Source: Pluralibacter gergoviae ATCC 33028 = NBRC 105706
Lineage (GTDB): Bacteria > Pseudomonadota > Gammaproteobacteria > Enterobacterales > Enterobacteriaceae
Direction: 5' to 3'
DNA: 64,000 bases
NCBI RefSeq assembly: GCF_001598855.1
Contig: NZ_BCZS01000006.1
Span: 1 to 64,000 of the forward strand
The translations under genes and the position numbers were made by a program. Shown in pieces: positions 56,857 to 64,000 of this stretch; the stretch's first letter is position 1; each line of letters opens with the position of its first letter. The notes under the pieces were generated by a model. That model saw only the letters and a list, made by a program, of their open reading frames with translations. It did not search any database and was not told the origin of the DNA.

Positions 56857-59037
56857 ATGACTACACACCCTCTCTATGAGCCGTGGCTGCAGGCCATGCT
56901 CGTTATCGCAAAGCATTATCGTCTGGACTTTTCTCAGGAGCACGTCCGGGTCACCATTACTCACGAAAGCCAGTCTCCCCGCCTGCAGGTGCTGGAGGAT
57001 ATGGCGCGCCAGCTGGGGCTCGGCTTTCGCATCGTGCCCGCTAACGCCTCGCTGCTCGATCCCTGGCGTCTGCCGGTGATCGCCGAATTTACCGGCGGTC
57101 AGGTAGGCGTGATTACGCGCATGGATAAAGATGAACGGGTCAGCGTTCAGTTCAGCGGCGACGGCGGCCAGGAGACGGTTCTGACGCTGGAGGAGCTGGG
57201 CACGCGGCTTAAAACCACGGTTGTCCTGCGCCCGCTGGAGTCCGTGCCGGATGCGCGAGTCGATGAGTATATTAAGCCCTATGAGAAAAACTGGTTCTGG
57301 CAGCTGGCCCTGAAGGACTGGCGCCGCTACGGCGACATTATGCTGGTAGCCATGGTCGCTAACGTGCTGGCGCTATCGGGGATGCTGTTTTCCATGCAGC
57401 TCTATGACCGGGTGGTGCCGTCGCAGTCCGAGCCGACGCTGTGGGTGTTATTCAGCGGCGTCATGCTGGCGATTGCCTTTGAATTTACCATGCGCATGCT
57501 GCGGGTGCATATTTCCGACAAAATCGGTAAGCGCGCCGACCTGCGCATCTCCGAGCGGGTGTTCGCCCACGCCATGCGCATAAAAAACGGCGCAAAATCG
57601 AAATCCACCGGATCGTTTATCGCCCAGATCCGCGAGCTGGAGTCGGTGCGCGAGCTTATCACCTCCACGACTATCGCCGCGATTTCCGATCTGCCTTTCT
57701 TCCTGCTCTTTGTCTTTATCCTCTGGATGATCGGCGGCCCGCTGGTGCTGGTGGTGCTGCTGGCGGTGCCGCTGCTGCTGATCCCCGGCCTGCTGGTCCA
57801 GCGGCCGCTGGGGGAGCTCTCCAGCGAAGGGATGCGCGAGTCGGCTATCCGCAACGCGACGCTGGTGGAAGTGGTGCAGGGGCTTGAAGATATCAAGCTG
57901 ATGCGCGCCGAGCAGCGCTTTCAGAACCAGTGGAATAACTGTAACGATGTGGCGGCGACCGTCGGCATGAAGCAGCGCTGGCTGACCGGCCTGCTGATGA
58001 CCTGGACGCAGGAGGTGCAGTCGATAGTCTACGCCGTGGTGCTGCTGGTGGGCTGCTATCTGGTTATCGCCGGTGACCTGACCACCGGCGCGCTGGTCGG
58101 TACTTCTATTCTTGCGTCGCGTACCATTGCGCCGCTGTCGCAGATCTCCGGCGTGCTTTCCCGCTGGCAGTCGGCGAAAGTCGCCCGTAAAGGCCTCGAC
58201 GACCTGATGCAGAAGCCTATCGACGATCCGCTGCACGGCAAGCGGGTGCACAAGGCGCAGCTGCGCGGTAATTACCACCTCGAAAACGTCAGTTTTTACT
58301 ACGACGAAGAGGAGAAAATCAACGTACTGACGCTGCCGAAGCTAACTATTCGCGCCGGGGAGCGCATCGCCATTCTCGGGCGGAACGGTTCCGGGAAAAG
58401 TACGCTGCTGCAGCTGCTGGCGGGGATGCAGGATCCGCAGCAGGGGGCTATCCAGCTTGATGATATTACGCTGAGCCACCTTGACCCGGCGGATCTGCGG
58501 CGCGATATGCAGCTGCTCAGCCAGCAGGCGCGGCTGTTTTTTGGCTCCGTGCGCGACAACATCCTGATGGGCAATCCGCTCGCCAGCGATGAAGAGATCC
58601 AACAGGCGCTGACCATCAGCGGCGCGCTGGAGTTCGTGCGCAAGCAGAAAGTCGGACTTAACTATCTGATAACCGAGGGCGGGGCCGGGCTCTCCGGCGG
58701 GCAGCGCCAGTCTCTGCTGCTGGCCCGCGCGCTGCTGACCTCGCCCAATATCCTGCTGCTGGATGAGCCCACGGCGTGGCTTGATGAGGTCAGCGAGAAG
58801 CAGTTTATTCACCACCTTAATCAGTGGCTGGGCAAACAGAGAACGCTCATCGTGGCAACCCACCGGCTGCCAATTCTCGAACTCGTCGACAGAATCATCG
58901 TCCTGGAAGGCGGCAAGATCGTTATGGACGGCCCGAAAGAGAAGATCCTGGGCGAGCACGGCATGGCGCCGCCGCAGGTGGCGCAGCGCACGGTCAAAAT
59001 GCAGCCGGCAACCAATAAGACGGTGGGAACAGTATGA
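56857..59037 (+). CDS. Type I secretion ABC transporter (LapB/HlyB type)
   Basis: 726 residues, with GACAGGAAGTAATGTT before the ATG. Domains: an N-terminal C39-peptidase-like domain (1 to about 130) without the catalytic Cys, as in transporters that dock but do not cleave RTX substrates; a membrane domain (about 150-440) containing VLALSGMLFSMQLYDRVVPS; and an ATPase domain (about 470-700) with Walker A GRNGSGKST (508-516), signature LSGGQRQS (612), Walker B ILLLDEP and ATHR. It should energise export of the giant adhesin, with the HlyD-type adaptor whose start overlaps its stop (ATGA) and the TolC-like duct encoded upstream of the adhesin. A terminator separates it from the adhesin gene, so its dose may be set independently. 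Confidence 0.94.
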   Translation: MTTHPLYEPWLQAMLVIAKHYRLDFSQEHVRVTITHESQSPRLQVLEDMARQLGLGFRIVPANASLLDPWRLPVIAEFTGGQVGVITRMDKDERVSVQFSGDGGQETVLTLEELGTRLKTTVVLRPLESVPDARVDEYIKPYEKNWFWQLALKDWRRYGDIMLVAMVANVLALSGMLFSMQLYDRVVPSQSEPTLWVLFSGVMLAIAFEFTMRMLRVHISDKIGKRADLRISERVFAHAMRIKNGAKSKSTGSFIAQIRELESVRELITSTTIAAISDLPFFLLFVFILWMIGGPLVLVVLLAVPLLLIPGLLVQRPLGELSSEGMRESAIRNATLVEVVQGLEDIKLMRAEQRFQNQWNNCNDVAATVGMKQRWLTGLLMTWTQEVQSIVYAVVLLVGCYLVIAGDLTTGALVGTSILASRTIAPLSQISGVLSRWQSAKVARKGLDDLMQKPIDDPLHGKRVHKAQLRGNYHLENVSFYYDEEEKINVLTLPKLTIRAGERIAILGRNGSGKSTLLQLLAGMQDPQQGAIQLDDITLSHLDPADLRRDMQLLSQQARLFFGSVRDNILMGNPLASDEEIQQALTISGALEFVRKQKVGLNYLITEGGAGLSGGQRQSLLLARALLTSPNILLLDEPTAWLDEVSEKQFIHHLNQWLGKQRTLIVATHRLPILELVDRIIVLEGGKIVMDGPKEKILGEHGMAPPQVAQRTVKMQPATNKTVGTV

Positions 59038-60209
59038 GTGACTTTACGCGATTCAACAGCCGGCTGCGTGAGCCGGCGCTGCCGCCTTCTATGCTGGTTG
59101 CCTGGAGCCTCTCGGCGATGCTGGCAGCCTTTCTTATCTGGGCCAGCCTGTTTAGCCTCGATGAGGTGACGACCGGCAGCGGCAAGGTGATCCCTTCCTC
59201 CCACGAGCAGGTGATCCAGTCGCTGGAAGGGGGGATCATCTACAAACTGATGGTGCACGAAGGGGATATCGTCGAGCGCGGCCAGCAGCTGGCCCAGCTG
59301 GACAGAACCAAAACCGAGTCCGGCGTGCTGGAGAGCGCGTCCCGGCTGAATGCGGCCCTGGCGACCGCCGCAAGACTCAACGCCGAAGTGAACGGCGCTG
59401 AACTGCATTTTCCCGAAGAGCTGGACGACTCGCCGGAACTGGTGCGCCAGGAAACGGCGCTCTATAAGTCCCGCCGCGAGAGCCTGGAGAAAGGGCTGGC
59501 GGGCTTACGTCAGGGCGTGGCGCTGGTGCAAAGAGAGCTGTCGATGACGCTTCCGCTGGTCAAGCAGGGGGCGGCGAGTAATGTCGAAGTGCTCCGCCTG
59601 CAGCGGCAGAAGAATGAGCTGGAGAATAAAATCACTGAAATGCAGAACGACTACTACGTTCGCTCCCGCGAAGAGCTGTCGAAGGCCAATGCCGAAATCG
59701 AAGCCCAGCGCTCGGTGATGAGGGGCCGCGAAGACTCCCTGACCCGGCTAACCTTTGTCGCGCCCGTTCGCGGCATCGTCAAGGATATTGAAGTGACCAC
59801 CGTCGGCGGCGTTATTCCGCCCAACGGCAAGCTGATGACCCTCGTCCCGCTGGACGATCAGATGCTGATCGAAGCCAAAATTTCGCCTCGCGACGTCGCC
59901 TTTATCCATCCGGGGCAAAAGGCGCTGGTCAAGATAACCGCCTACGACTACTCCATTTACGGCGGTCTTGAGGGCGAGGTCACGATGATCTCACCGGATA
60001 CGCTGCAGGATGAGGTCAAGCGGGATGTTTACTACTATCGCGTTTACATTCGCACCAACAGTAACCACCTGGTCAATAAGCAGCACAAGGAGTTTCCCAT
60101 TTTCCCCGGCATGATCGCCACCGTCGACATTAAAACCGGCAGTAAAACGGTGCTCGACTATCTGCTTAAGCCGCTCAATAAAGCCAAAGAGGCGCTGCGC
60201 GAGCGATAG
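59034..60209 (+). CDS. HlyD-family membrane fusion protein (type I secretion adaptor)
   Basis: 391 residues. A short cytoplasmic start, one membrane span (about 18-40: LPPSMLVAWSLSAMLAAFLI), the lipoyl half-motif SSHEQVIQSLEGGIIYKLMV followed by EGDIVERGQQLAQLD, a long coiled coil (about 95-235), the second lipoyl half (FVAPVRGIVKDIEVTTVGGV) and the C-terminal beta-barrel with PGQKALVKITAYDYSIYGGL, a hallmark of LapC/HlyD proteins. It bridges the ABC transporter and the TolC-like channel. It ends the secretion operon and is followed by a perfect palindrome facing a convergent regulator gene. Confidence 0.94.
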   Translation: MSDFTRFNSRLREPALPPSMLVAWSLSAMLAAFLIWASLFSLDEVTTGSGKVIPSSHEQVIQSLEGGIIYKLMVHEGDIVERGQQLAQLDRTKTESGVLESASRLNAALATAARLNAEVNGAELHFPEELDDSPELVRQETALYKSRRESLEKGLAGLRQGVALVQRELSMTLPLVKQGAASNVEVLRLQRQKNELENKITEMQNDYYVRSREELSKANAEIEAQRSVMRGREDSLTRLTFVAPVRGIVKDIEVTTVGGVIPPNGKLMTLVPLDDQMLIEAKISPRDVAFIHPGQKALVKITAYDYSIYGGLEGEVTMISPDTLQDEVKRDVYYYRVYIRTNSNHLVNKQHKEFPIFPGMIATVDIKTGSKTVLDYLLKPLNKAKEALRER

Positions 60210-60213
60210 GCTG

Positions 60214-60241
60214 AGGCCGGGCGACGCGCGTCGCCCGGCCT
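60214..60241. terminator. Perfect 28-base palindrome between convergent genes
   Basis: AGGCCGGGCGACGC followed directly by its reverse complement (60214-60241), five bases after the HlyD-type stop and ending just before the stop of the minus-strand regulator. A long T-run is missing on both sides. Likely a bidirectional transcription stop. Confidence 0.68.
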
Positions 60242-60242
60242 G

Positions 60243-61100
60243 CTATTTCGGACTGCGGGGATGGATATTGAGATAGTGGGTGGTATAGGCAAGATAAAGA
60301 CCGACGTAGTTCTCTATCAGTTGCATAAACGCGGGGAAGATATCGAGCAGGCCGTCCTTTCGCTCCCTCAGATAACCCGCATTCTCCGCCGCCTTGATCA
60401 TTCTGCTGACGTGGATGCGCGAAACAAAAAACTCTTTCGCCAGCGCGCTGGCGGAGTACTCAATGACCGCGCCCCGCGTACCGCGCTGGGCAACGGCCTG
60501 CAGATAGAGATGCAGGGCAATCATCCGACCGCCGTCTTTGTCAATAAACAGACTAATTTCGGGATATATTTTACTGAAGGTGACGCCGCGAAAAAGATAC
60601 TCGGCGGCGCGGCGAAAAAAGCCGTGGCGCATATTTTCATTATCCAGCAGGTCTAAATTTATATTGTAGGCAGGATACAATATGCCAACGGGGCGAAAGG
60701 CCCCGGCCATATAGCGCTTCAGCTCATCCAGCCCTTTTTGCGTCGGCGCGATCAGCACTTTACGGCGGTCATCGCTGCTGCGCCAGGTGGTAATTCGACC
60801 GCTGGTTTTTAGCAGCGTTACCAGGGCAATCACGCTATTGGGGCTGGCTATTTTATAGCGGGCGCACAGGGTTTTTATTTCAGAAACGCACGATGCCTGG
60901 TTGCCAAACACGAAGCAGCATATTGACAGGACGATGTTAAATCGCGACTCCTGCAAAATGGTTTTATAAAACAGCGGCTGCTGCTTGTAGATCTTATCAT
61001 TAATAGCGTAGTGCTCCTTAATGGCTTGTAAGAAGTTTTCATTACCTTTAATGATGTCCCTTCTGCGCAGCAGCGCTTCGGGCGAAATAGTGCTGTCCAT
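60243..61100 (-). CDS. Putative transcriptional regulator with two winged-helix domains
   Basis: 285 residues, ATG 61100. Two DNA-binding-type segments are visible. The first (about 85-140) is MarR-like: IASPNSVIALVTLLKTSGRI, then the wing with SSDDRRKVLIAPTQKGLDEL. The second (about 215-260), SASALAKEFFVSRIHVSRMI with KAAENAGYLRERKDGLLDI, resembles a Crp/GntR-like winged helix. Between them is a region with PVGILYPAYNINLDLLDNEN. I do not recognise a named family. It is convergent with the secretion operon. A CRP-like site and a 13-mer shared with the adhesin promoter region lie just upstream, so it is a good candidate for the local regulator; this is inference. Confidence 0.75.
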   Translation of the reverse strand: MDSTISPEALLRRRDIIKGNENFLQAIKEHYAINDKIYKQQPLFYKTILQESRFNIVLSICCFVFGNQASCVSEIKTLCARYKIASPNSVIALVTLLKTSGRITTWRSSDDRRKVLIAPTQKGLDELKRYMAGAFRPVGILYPAYNINLDLLDNENMRHGFFRRAAEYLFRGVTFSKIYPEISLFIDKDGGRMIALHLYLQAVAQRGTRGAVIEYSASALAKEFFVSRIHVSRMIKAAENAGYLRERKDGLLDIFPAFMQLIENYVGLYLAYTTHYLNIHPRSPK

Positions 61101-61543
61101 AGTAAGCCTACGTAAAACGTATTGTGAGTTGTGATGGTGGTCACTTCTATGTCTCTCGGTGACTTCTGTAATTATACATCGTCCGGCAACGTCTGTGGTC
61201 GGTACAGGTAAGAAAAATCTTTAGCTATTATCGTATTAGCGTAGGTGAAGGTGTGCCGCCATAAACAGTGTAAATAATATTTTCGTGCTTAATTTATTTT
61301 AAGTGGAAATAAACTCAATATTGTACAGATGATAAAAGCCAGACCCTGAGGGTAAATAATCGCCGCAGGAAAATGTAAGATATTATTTTTTTTGAAATTG
61401 GGATATGGTGATACACCGCCGCCTTTGTTATTGTGAGCGCGCTCTTATCTGAGTCTTCATTTAATATGGCGGTGGTGCGTTAAATCTGACGCGTTAGCAA
61501 TAACATGATCTTACACATAAATTAACCTATTACAGGAGGTGAT
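61101..61543. promoter_or_regulatory. AT-rich divergent region between two regulator genes
   Basis: No gene in these 443 bases. It holds AGCCTACGTAAAA (61105-61117), the CRP-like site, several A/T tracts (for example 61382-61393) and an inverted repeat CACCGCC (61414-61420) / GGCGGTG (61468-61474) that encloses the palindrome GAGCGCGCTC. Such AT-rich divergent regions are often silenced by H-NS; that is a suggestion only. Confidence 0.5.
61130..61145. promoter_or_regulatory. CRP-like site upstream of the winged-helix regulator
   Basis: TGTGATGGTGGTCACT fits TGTGA-N6-TCACA with one arm mismatch, 30 bases upstream of the regulator start. A TATAAT on the minus strand (61176-61171) could be the -10 of that gene, though no -35 is obvious. 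Confidence 0.55.
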
Positions 61544-62259
61544 ATGGTCTGGGGCATGAAGGACGGCGGACGGCAGCATAAATATTATGCCATTATTTCC
61601 GCCTGCAGCTATACCTGGGTGGGTATGTCAAATTTATTGAGTCAGCGTGGAATATACCCAATTAGGGTTATGCATGCCACTGAAGAATTAAGTGGCGAGG
61701 AGCAGGAAATAATTGACGAGGGTGAGCAAACGCAGCTGATAGTATTTTTACAGGGCGACCTGTGCACTATCCTGCTGTCGCTAAAAAAGCTCATTTTGTG
61801 GCTCGAACATTCCTCCGCGCGCAGCGACGTGACTATTTTCAGCAGGCTACCGGCCTGCTGGTTATACGGGACCCTGCATTCACTGCTGAGGAACAAAAAT
61901 AAGCTCCGCAATGTGCGGTTCGGCAGTTCGTCAGATCCCTGCCAGAGCCTGACGTACGGCCATTACCCCTTGATTGAGTTTGCCGCAAGAGAGGACGCCG
62001 GGCCGGGTTTTTGCTGCGCTAACGGTCTCTCCTTCAGGGAGCTGAATGCTGTCCTGCACTACTCCAGGGGCAGTCGGTTAAGTCGCAGTCTCTGCACACC
62101 GGCCTGGCGGGAAAAACGATCTACACCCATCGTCAGCACGGGCTAAAAAAGCTGCTGGGCGTGCAGCAGTGGCTCAATGATGCTGCGGTAACAAGAGAGA
62201 TGAACCGCCGCAGACACGAATGCGGTCAGCACGCGGTGGCGGTGAGCGCCTCCCGATAG
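61544..62259 (+). pseudogene. LuxR-type transcriptional regulator, frameshifted in its HTH domain
   Basis: A perfect AGGAGGTGAT precedes ATG 61544. The frame gives an N-terminal receiver-like part (KYYAIISACSYTWVGMSNLL, then SGEEQEIIDEGEQTQLIVFL) and enters the HTH at LSFRELNAVLHYSRG. After about base 62070 it runs into non-homologous sequence and stops at 62146. The +1 frame from CAG 62071 continues the domain: QSVKSQSLHTGLAGKTIYTH, then RQHGLKKLLGVQQWLND, to TAG 62259. One missing base in the AGGGGCAG stretch explains this; the intact product would be about 238 residues, like RcsA/BglJ-type LuxR proteins. Either a pseudogene or a sequencing error. It lies beside the adhesin locus, so it may once have controlled it. 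Confidence 0.78.
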
Positions 62260-62271
62260 GGGAGGGCGCGC

Positions 62272-63006
62272 TCAACTATTGTGGAAGTTAATCGTATAAC
62301 CCTGTTCCCGCCAGTGCTTTAGCTGCTCCTGCTGATGCGGGGTAGGGGTTTTGCCGGTCCATAGCATGATCTGCTGCCCGGGGAAAAACTCCGGGTGCGG
62401 GGCATCAAGAGGGTCCGCCAGTACGTCAATATGCCAGCCCTGGCGCGAAAGCCGCCATGCCTCAAGCCACAGGCGGGTGGGATCGTCTGTTTCCCAGCCG
62501 ATCAGCAACGCCTCTTTGCCCGGCTCTCTGCGGGCGGCGGCGAGGCAGGTGGCGATAAACTCAATCAGCACGCCGTCGAGCAGGCTGCACATTGCCCGGG
62601 CGGTGTTCTGATCGAGGCTAAGCCGCTGGCGCACCGGGAGAAATACGTTGTCGATAAGCGCATCGGGCGTATTTTCCCGCGCCAGCGCTTTGATTTTGCT
62701 GCGCAGCCCCGCGGAGCGTACCTGCCGCAGTACGGTTAGCAGTGAATCCTGTATCGTCGACCAGCTCTGATCGAGGACCACGCTTTCGCTACCCTCGAGC
62801 AGCGCTTTTACCTTACCGACAGGTATACCGTTTTTAATCCAGCGCTTGATCTCTTCAATACGCTGAATATCCTCTTCATCAAACTGGCGGTGTCCCCCCT
62901 CGCTGCGCTGTGGCTTGAGCAGACCATAGCGCCGCTGCCACGCCCGAAGCGTAACCGGGTTAATGCCGCATCGCTCGGCGACATCACCAATACTGTAAAA
63001 GGCCAT
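62272..63006 (-). CDS. bluR: MerR-type repressor BluR (YcgE)
   Basis: 244 residues from ATG 63006; the longer open frame to 63069 covers the operator palindromes and is not used. The N-terminal [23 protein letters not shown] with [20 protein letters not shown] is nearly identical to E. coli BluR/MlrA proteins. The C-terminal B12-binding-like domain (about 90-244) lacks the cobalamin DxHxxG motif, as in BluR. In E. coli, BluR represses small biofilm-regulating genes and is released by the blue-light sensor BluF, encoded next to it. The same pairing is seen here. The ycgZ/ymgABC targets are not in the window. TGTAC-type palindromes just upstream suggest autoregulation. Confidence 0.9.
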   Translation of the reverse strand: MAFYSIGDVAERCGINPVTLRAWQRRYGLLKPQRSEGGHRQFDEEDIQRIEEIKRWIKNGIPVGKVKALLEGSESVVLDQSWSTIQDSLLTVLRQVRSAGLRSKIKALARENTPDALIDNVFLPVRQRLSLDQNTARAMCSLLDGVLIEFIATCLAAARREPGKEALLIGWETDDPTRLWLEAWRLSRQGWHIDVLADPLDAPHPEFFPGQQIMLWTGKTPTPHQQEQLKHWREQGYTINFHNS

Positions 63007-63026
63007 ACTCCCTCTCTCTGAAGCCT

Positions 63027-63042
63027 GTACATCCGGATGTAC
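63027..63042. promoter_or_regulatory. 16-bp perfect palindrome, putative BluR operator
   Basis: GTACATCCGGATGTAC, 21 bases upstream of the bluR start codon. It carries two inward GTAC(A) half-sites resembling those bound by MerR-type light and B12 regulators. Confidence 0.6.
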
Positions 63043-63060
63043 GTTTATTGCGTTCCGTAA

Positions 63061-63089
63061 TTTGTACAATACCTTTTTTATTGTACAAA
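63061..63089. promoter_or_regulatory. 10-bp inverted repeat with TTGTACAA arms, putative BluR operator
   Basis: TTTGTACAAT, nine-base spacer, ATTGTACAAA: both arms perfect, and each arm itself contains the palindrome TTGTACAA. It lies 55-83 bases upstream of bluR, in the expected promoter zone. Confidence 0.65.
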
Positions 63090-63187
63090 TGAATAGAGGT
63101 ATGTCAAAGGTCGTTTATCGTATTGATAAACTCTGCTTTATTGCGGTTTAAAAAGTGAGAGGGGGATAATAAAGAGAAAATACTATA

Positions 63188-63227
63188 CAAAAAGCGGAGA
63201 TAGGGCCTGCGCGGGAGCGCGCAGGCC
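63188..63227 (-). terminator. Terminator after bluF
   Basis: On the minus strand GGCCTGCGCG-CTCC-CGCGCAGGCC (63227-63204) forms a 10-bp GC stem, followed after a short gap by TTTTT. It lies 12 bases after the bluF stop and separates bluF from bluR. Confidence 0.7.
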
Positions 63228-63238
63228 GGGTCTGGACG

Positions 63239-64000
63239 TTAAAAAATCGTCTTTTTCTCAGGCCAGAGGATTTCCGCCACCCCTTCCGGGCGCGGCGCGG
63301 CGAACAGATTGCCCTGGAAGGCGCTGATTCCCGCGGACTCAAGCCACATCCACTCTTCGGCCTTCTCGACGCCTACGGCCGTGACGGCGATTTCAAGCGA
63401 TGTACAGCATTTGATAATCGCCAGAATGATGGCCTGCCGCGGCCCGCTTTTGTGGACATCCTGAATCAGGGCGCGGTTGATTTTGATCTTATCCGGCTGA
63501 AACTGCGACAGCAGCAGCAGCCCGGCAAAGCCGGCGCCGAAATGCTCGATGGCGACGCTTATCCCCGCCGCCTTGAGGTCACGGATGGCGCGCGTAAACT
63601 CCTCCAGCCTGGAGAGGACTTCGCTCTCGGTGAACTCGATGGTTACCTGCTCCGGCACCAGGCCGTTGCGCGCGATCTCCTCCAGCAGAAAGCTGACTGC
63701 GCCCGGGATCTTCACCAGCGTCATCGGCCGAAGATTGATCGCCAGCGTCTGCTCCTTCAGCCCGAGGCGTCCGGCCAGGGCAAAGGCGGCCTGTTTGCTG
63801 CGCAAATCGGCTTCATAGAGCGCATCGCCTGCAAGGGAAGCAAAATAGTCCAGCGGCGCGCTGCCGTCCTGCGTTCTCAGCAGGGCCTCAAGGGAAACCA
63901 CCTGGCGCGCAAGGGGATCGACAATAGGCTGAAAAGCGAAGCTAAACTCGCCCGACGGCTTCTCAACCTGCAGCGGCGCGGGCTGAACTTCCTCGTCCGG
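63239..64000 (-). CDS. bluF: Blue-light sensor BluF (YcgF), C-terminal EAL part, cut by window end
   Basis: The frame is open to the window edge and gives about 253 C-terminal residues; the N-terminal BLUF domain would lie outside. The EAL domain opens with FAFQPIVDPLARQVVSLEAL. Several catalytic positions of c-di-GMP phosphodiesterases are changed: the DDFG motif is EHFG in AIEHFGAGFAGLLLL, KID is KIN, and ELTE is EFTE, while GVE is kept. This fits BluF, whose EAL domain does not hydrolyse c-di-GMP but binds and inactivates BluR in blue light. Adjacent and same-strand bluR supports the name. Confidence 0.85.
   Translation of the reverse strand, partial: PDEEVQPAPLQVEKPSGEFSFAFQPIVDPLARQVVSLEALLRTQDGSAPLDYFASLAGDALYEADLRSKQAAFALAGRLGLKEQTLAINLRPMTLVKIPGAVSFLLEEIARNGLVPEQVTIEFTESEVLSRLEEFTRAIRDLKAAGISVAIEHFGAGFAGLLLLSQFQPDKIKINRALIQDVHKSGPRQAIILAIIKCCTSLEIAVTAVGVEKAEEWMWLESAGISAFQGNLFAAPRPEGVAEILWPEKKTIF

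Overview
The window (about 64 kb, GC-rich coding with AT-rich intergenic stretches) looks like the chromosome of a Klebsiella/Raoultella/Enterobacter-type member of the Enterobacteriaceae. The grounds are a tRNA-Ser(UGA) integration site, a colicin-E-type DNase bacteriocin, a complete enterobacterial ccm operon, a three-subunit membrane gluconate 2-dehydrogenase, and a bluR-bluF pair close to E. coli YcgE/YcgF. Genus is inference. No database search was possible; all family names come from recognising motifs and sequence.

Layout. (1) 1-5623: a small island bounded by an 88-bp direct repeat of the tRNA-Ser 3' end. It holds an integrase remnant, a decayed tail-fibre gene, then an apparently intact operon of tail fibre, tail-fibre assembly protein, DNase bacteriocin and immunity protein. 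The operon sits behind a sigma70-type promoter carrying two LexA-type boxes. No other phage genes and no lysis gene are visible. (2) 5702-10567: a pirin, a zinc deacylase and an orphan solute-binding protein on the minus strand, then an AI-2E-family membrane protein on the plus strand and a fragment of a beta-helix protein. (3) 10780-17351: ccmABCDEFGHI, cytochrome c maturation, with ccmH and ccmI as separate genes. (4) 17389-21199 (minus): gluconate 2-dehydrogenase, with a Tat-type small subunit, an FAD/GMC large subunit and a tri-haem cytochrome c. The cytochrome needs the Ccm machinery encoded next door.

(5) 21912-60209: a type I secretion adhesin locus. A TolC-like outer-membrane protein is followed by one reading frame of 11,106 codons (33.3 kb, over half the window), then an ABC transporter with an inactive C39-like domain and an HlyD-type adaptor. 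The giant protein has a BapA-type N-terminal prefix, about 94 Ig-like domains of about 99 residues arranged as 14 copies of a six-domain, roughly 1.8-kb higher-order repeat, a different set of C-terminal Ig-like domains, a calcium-loop (FG-GAP/VCBS-like) block and a short RTX-type tail. A strong terminator separates it from the transporter genes. (6) 60243-62259: two putative regulators, a tandem winged-helix protein and a LuxR-type gene with a frameshift. (7) 62272-64000 (minus): bluR and the C-terminal part of bluF (degenerate EAL domain), with TGTAC palindromes in front of bluR.

The parts most worth a second look are the SOS-type tail-fibre/bacteriocin operon stranded in a tRNA island, and the giant adhesin with its ordered, partly homogenised super-repeats and its own candidate regulators.
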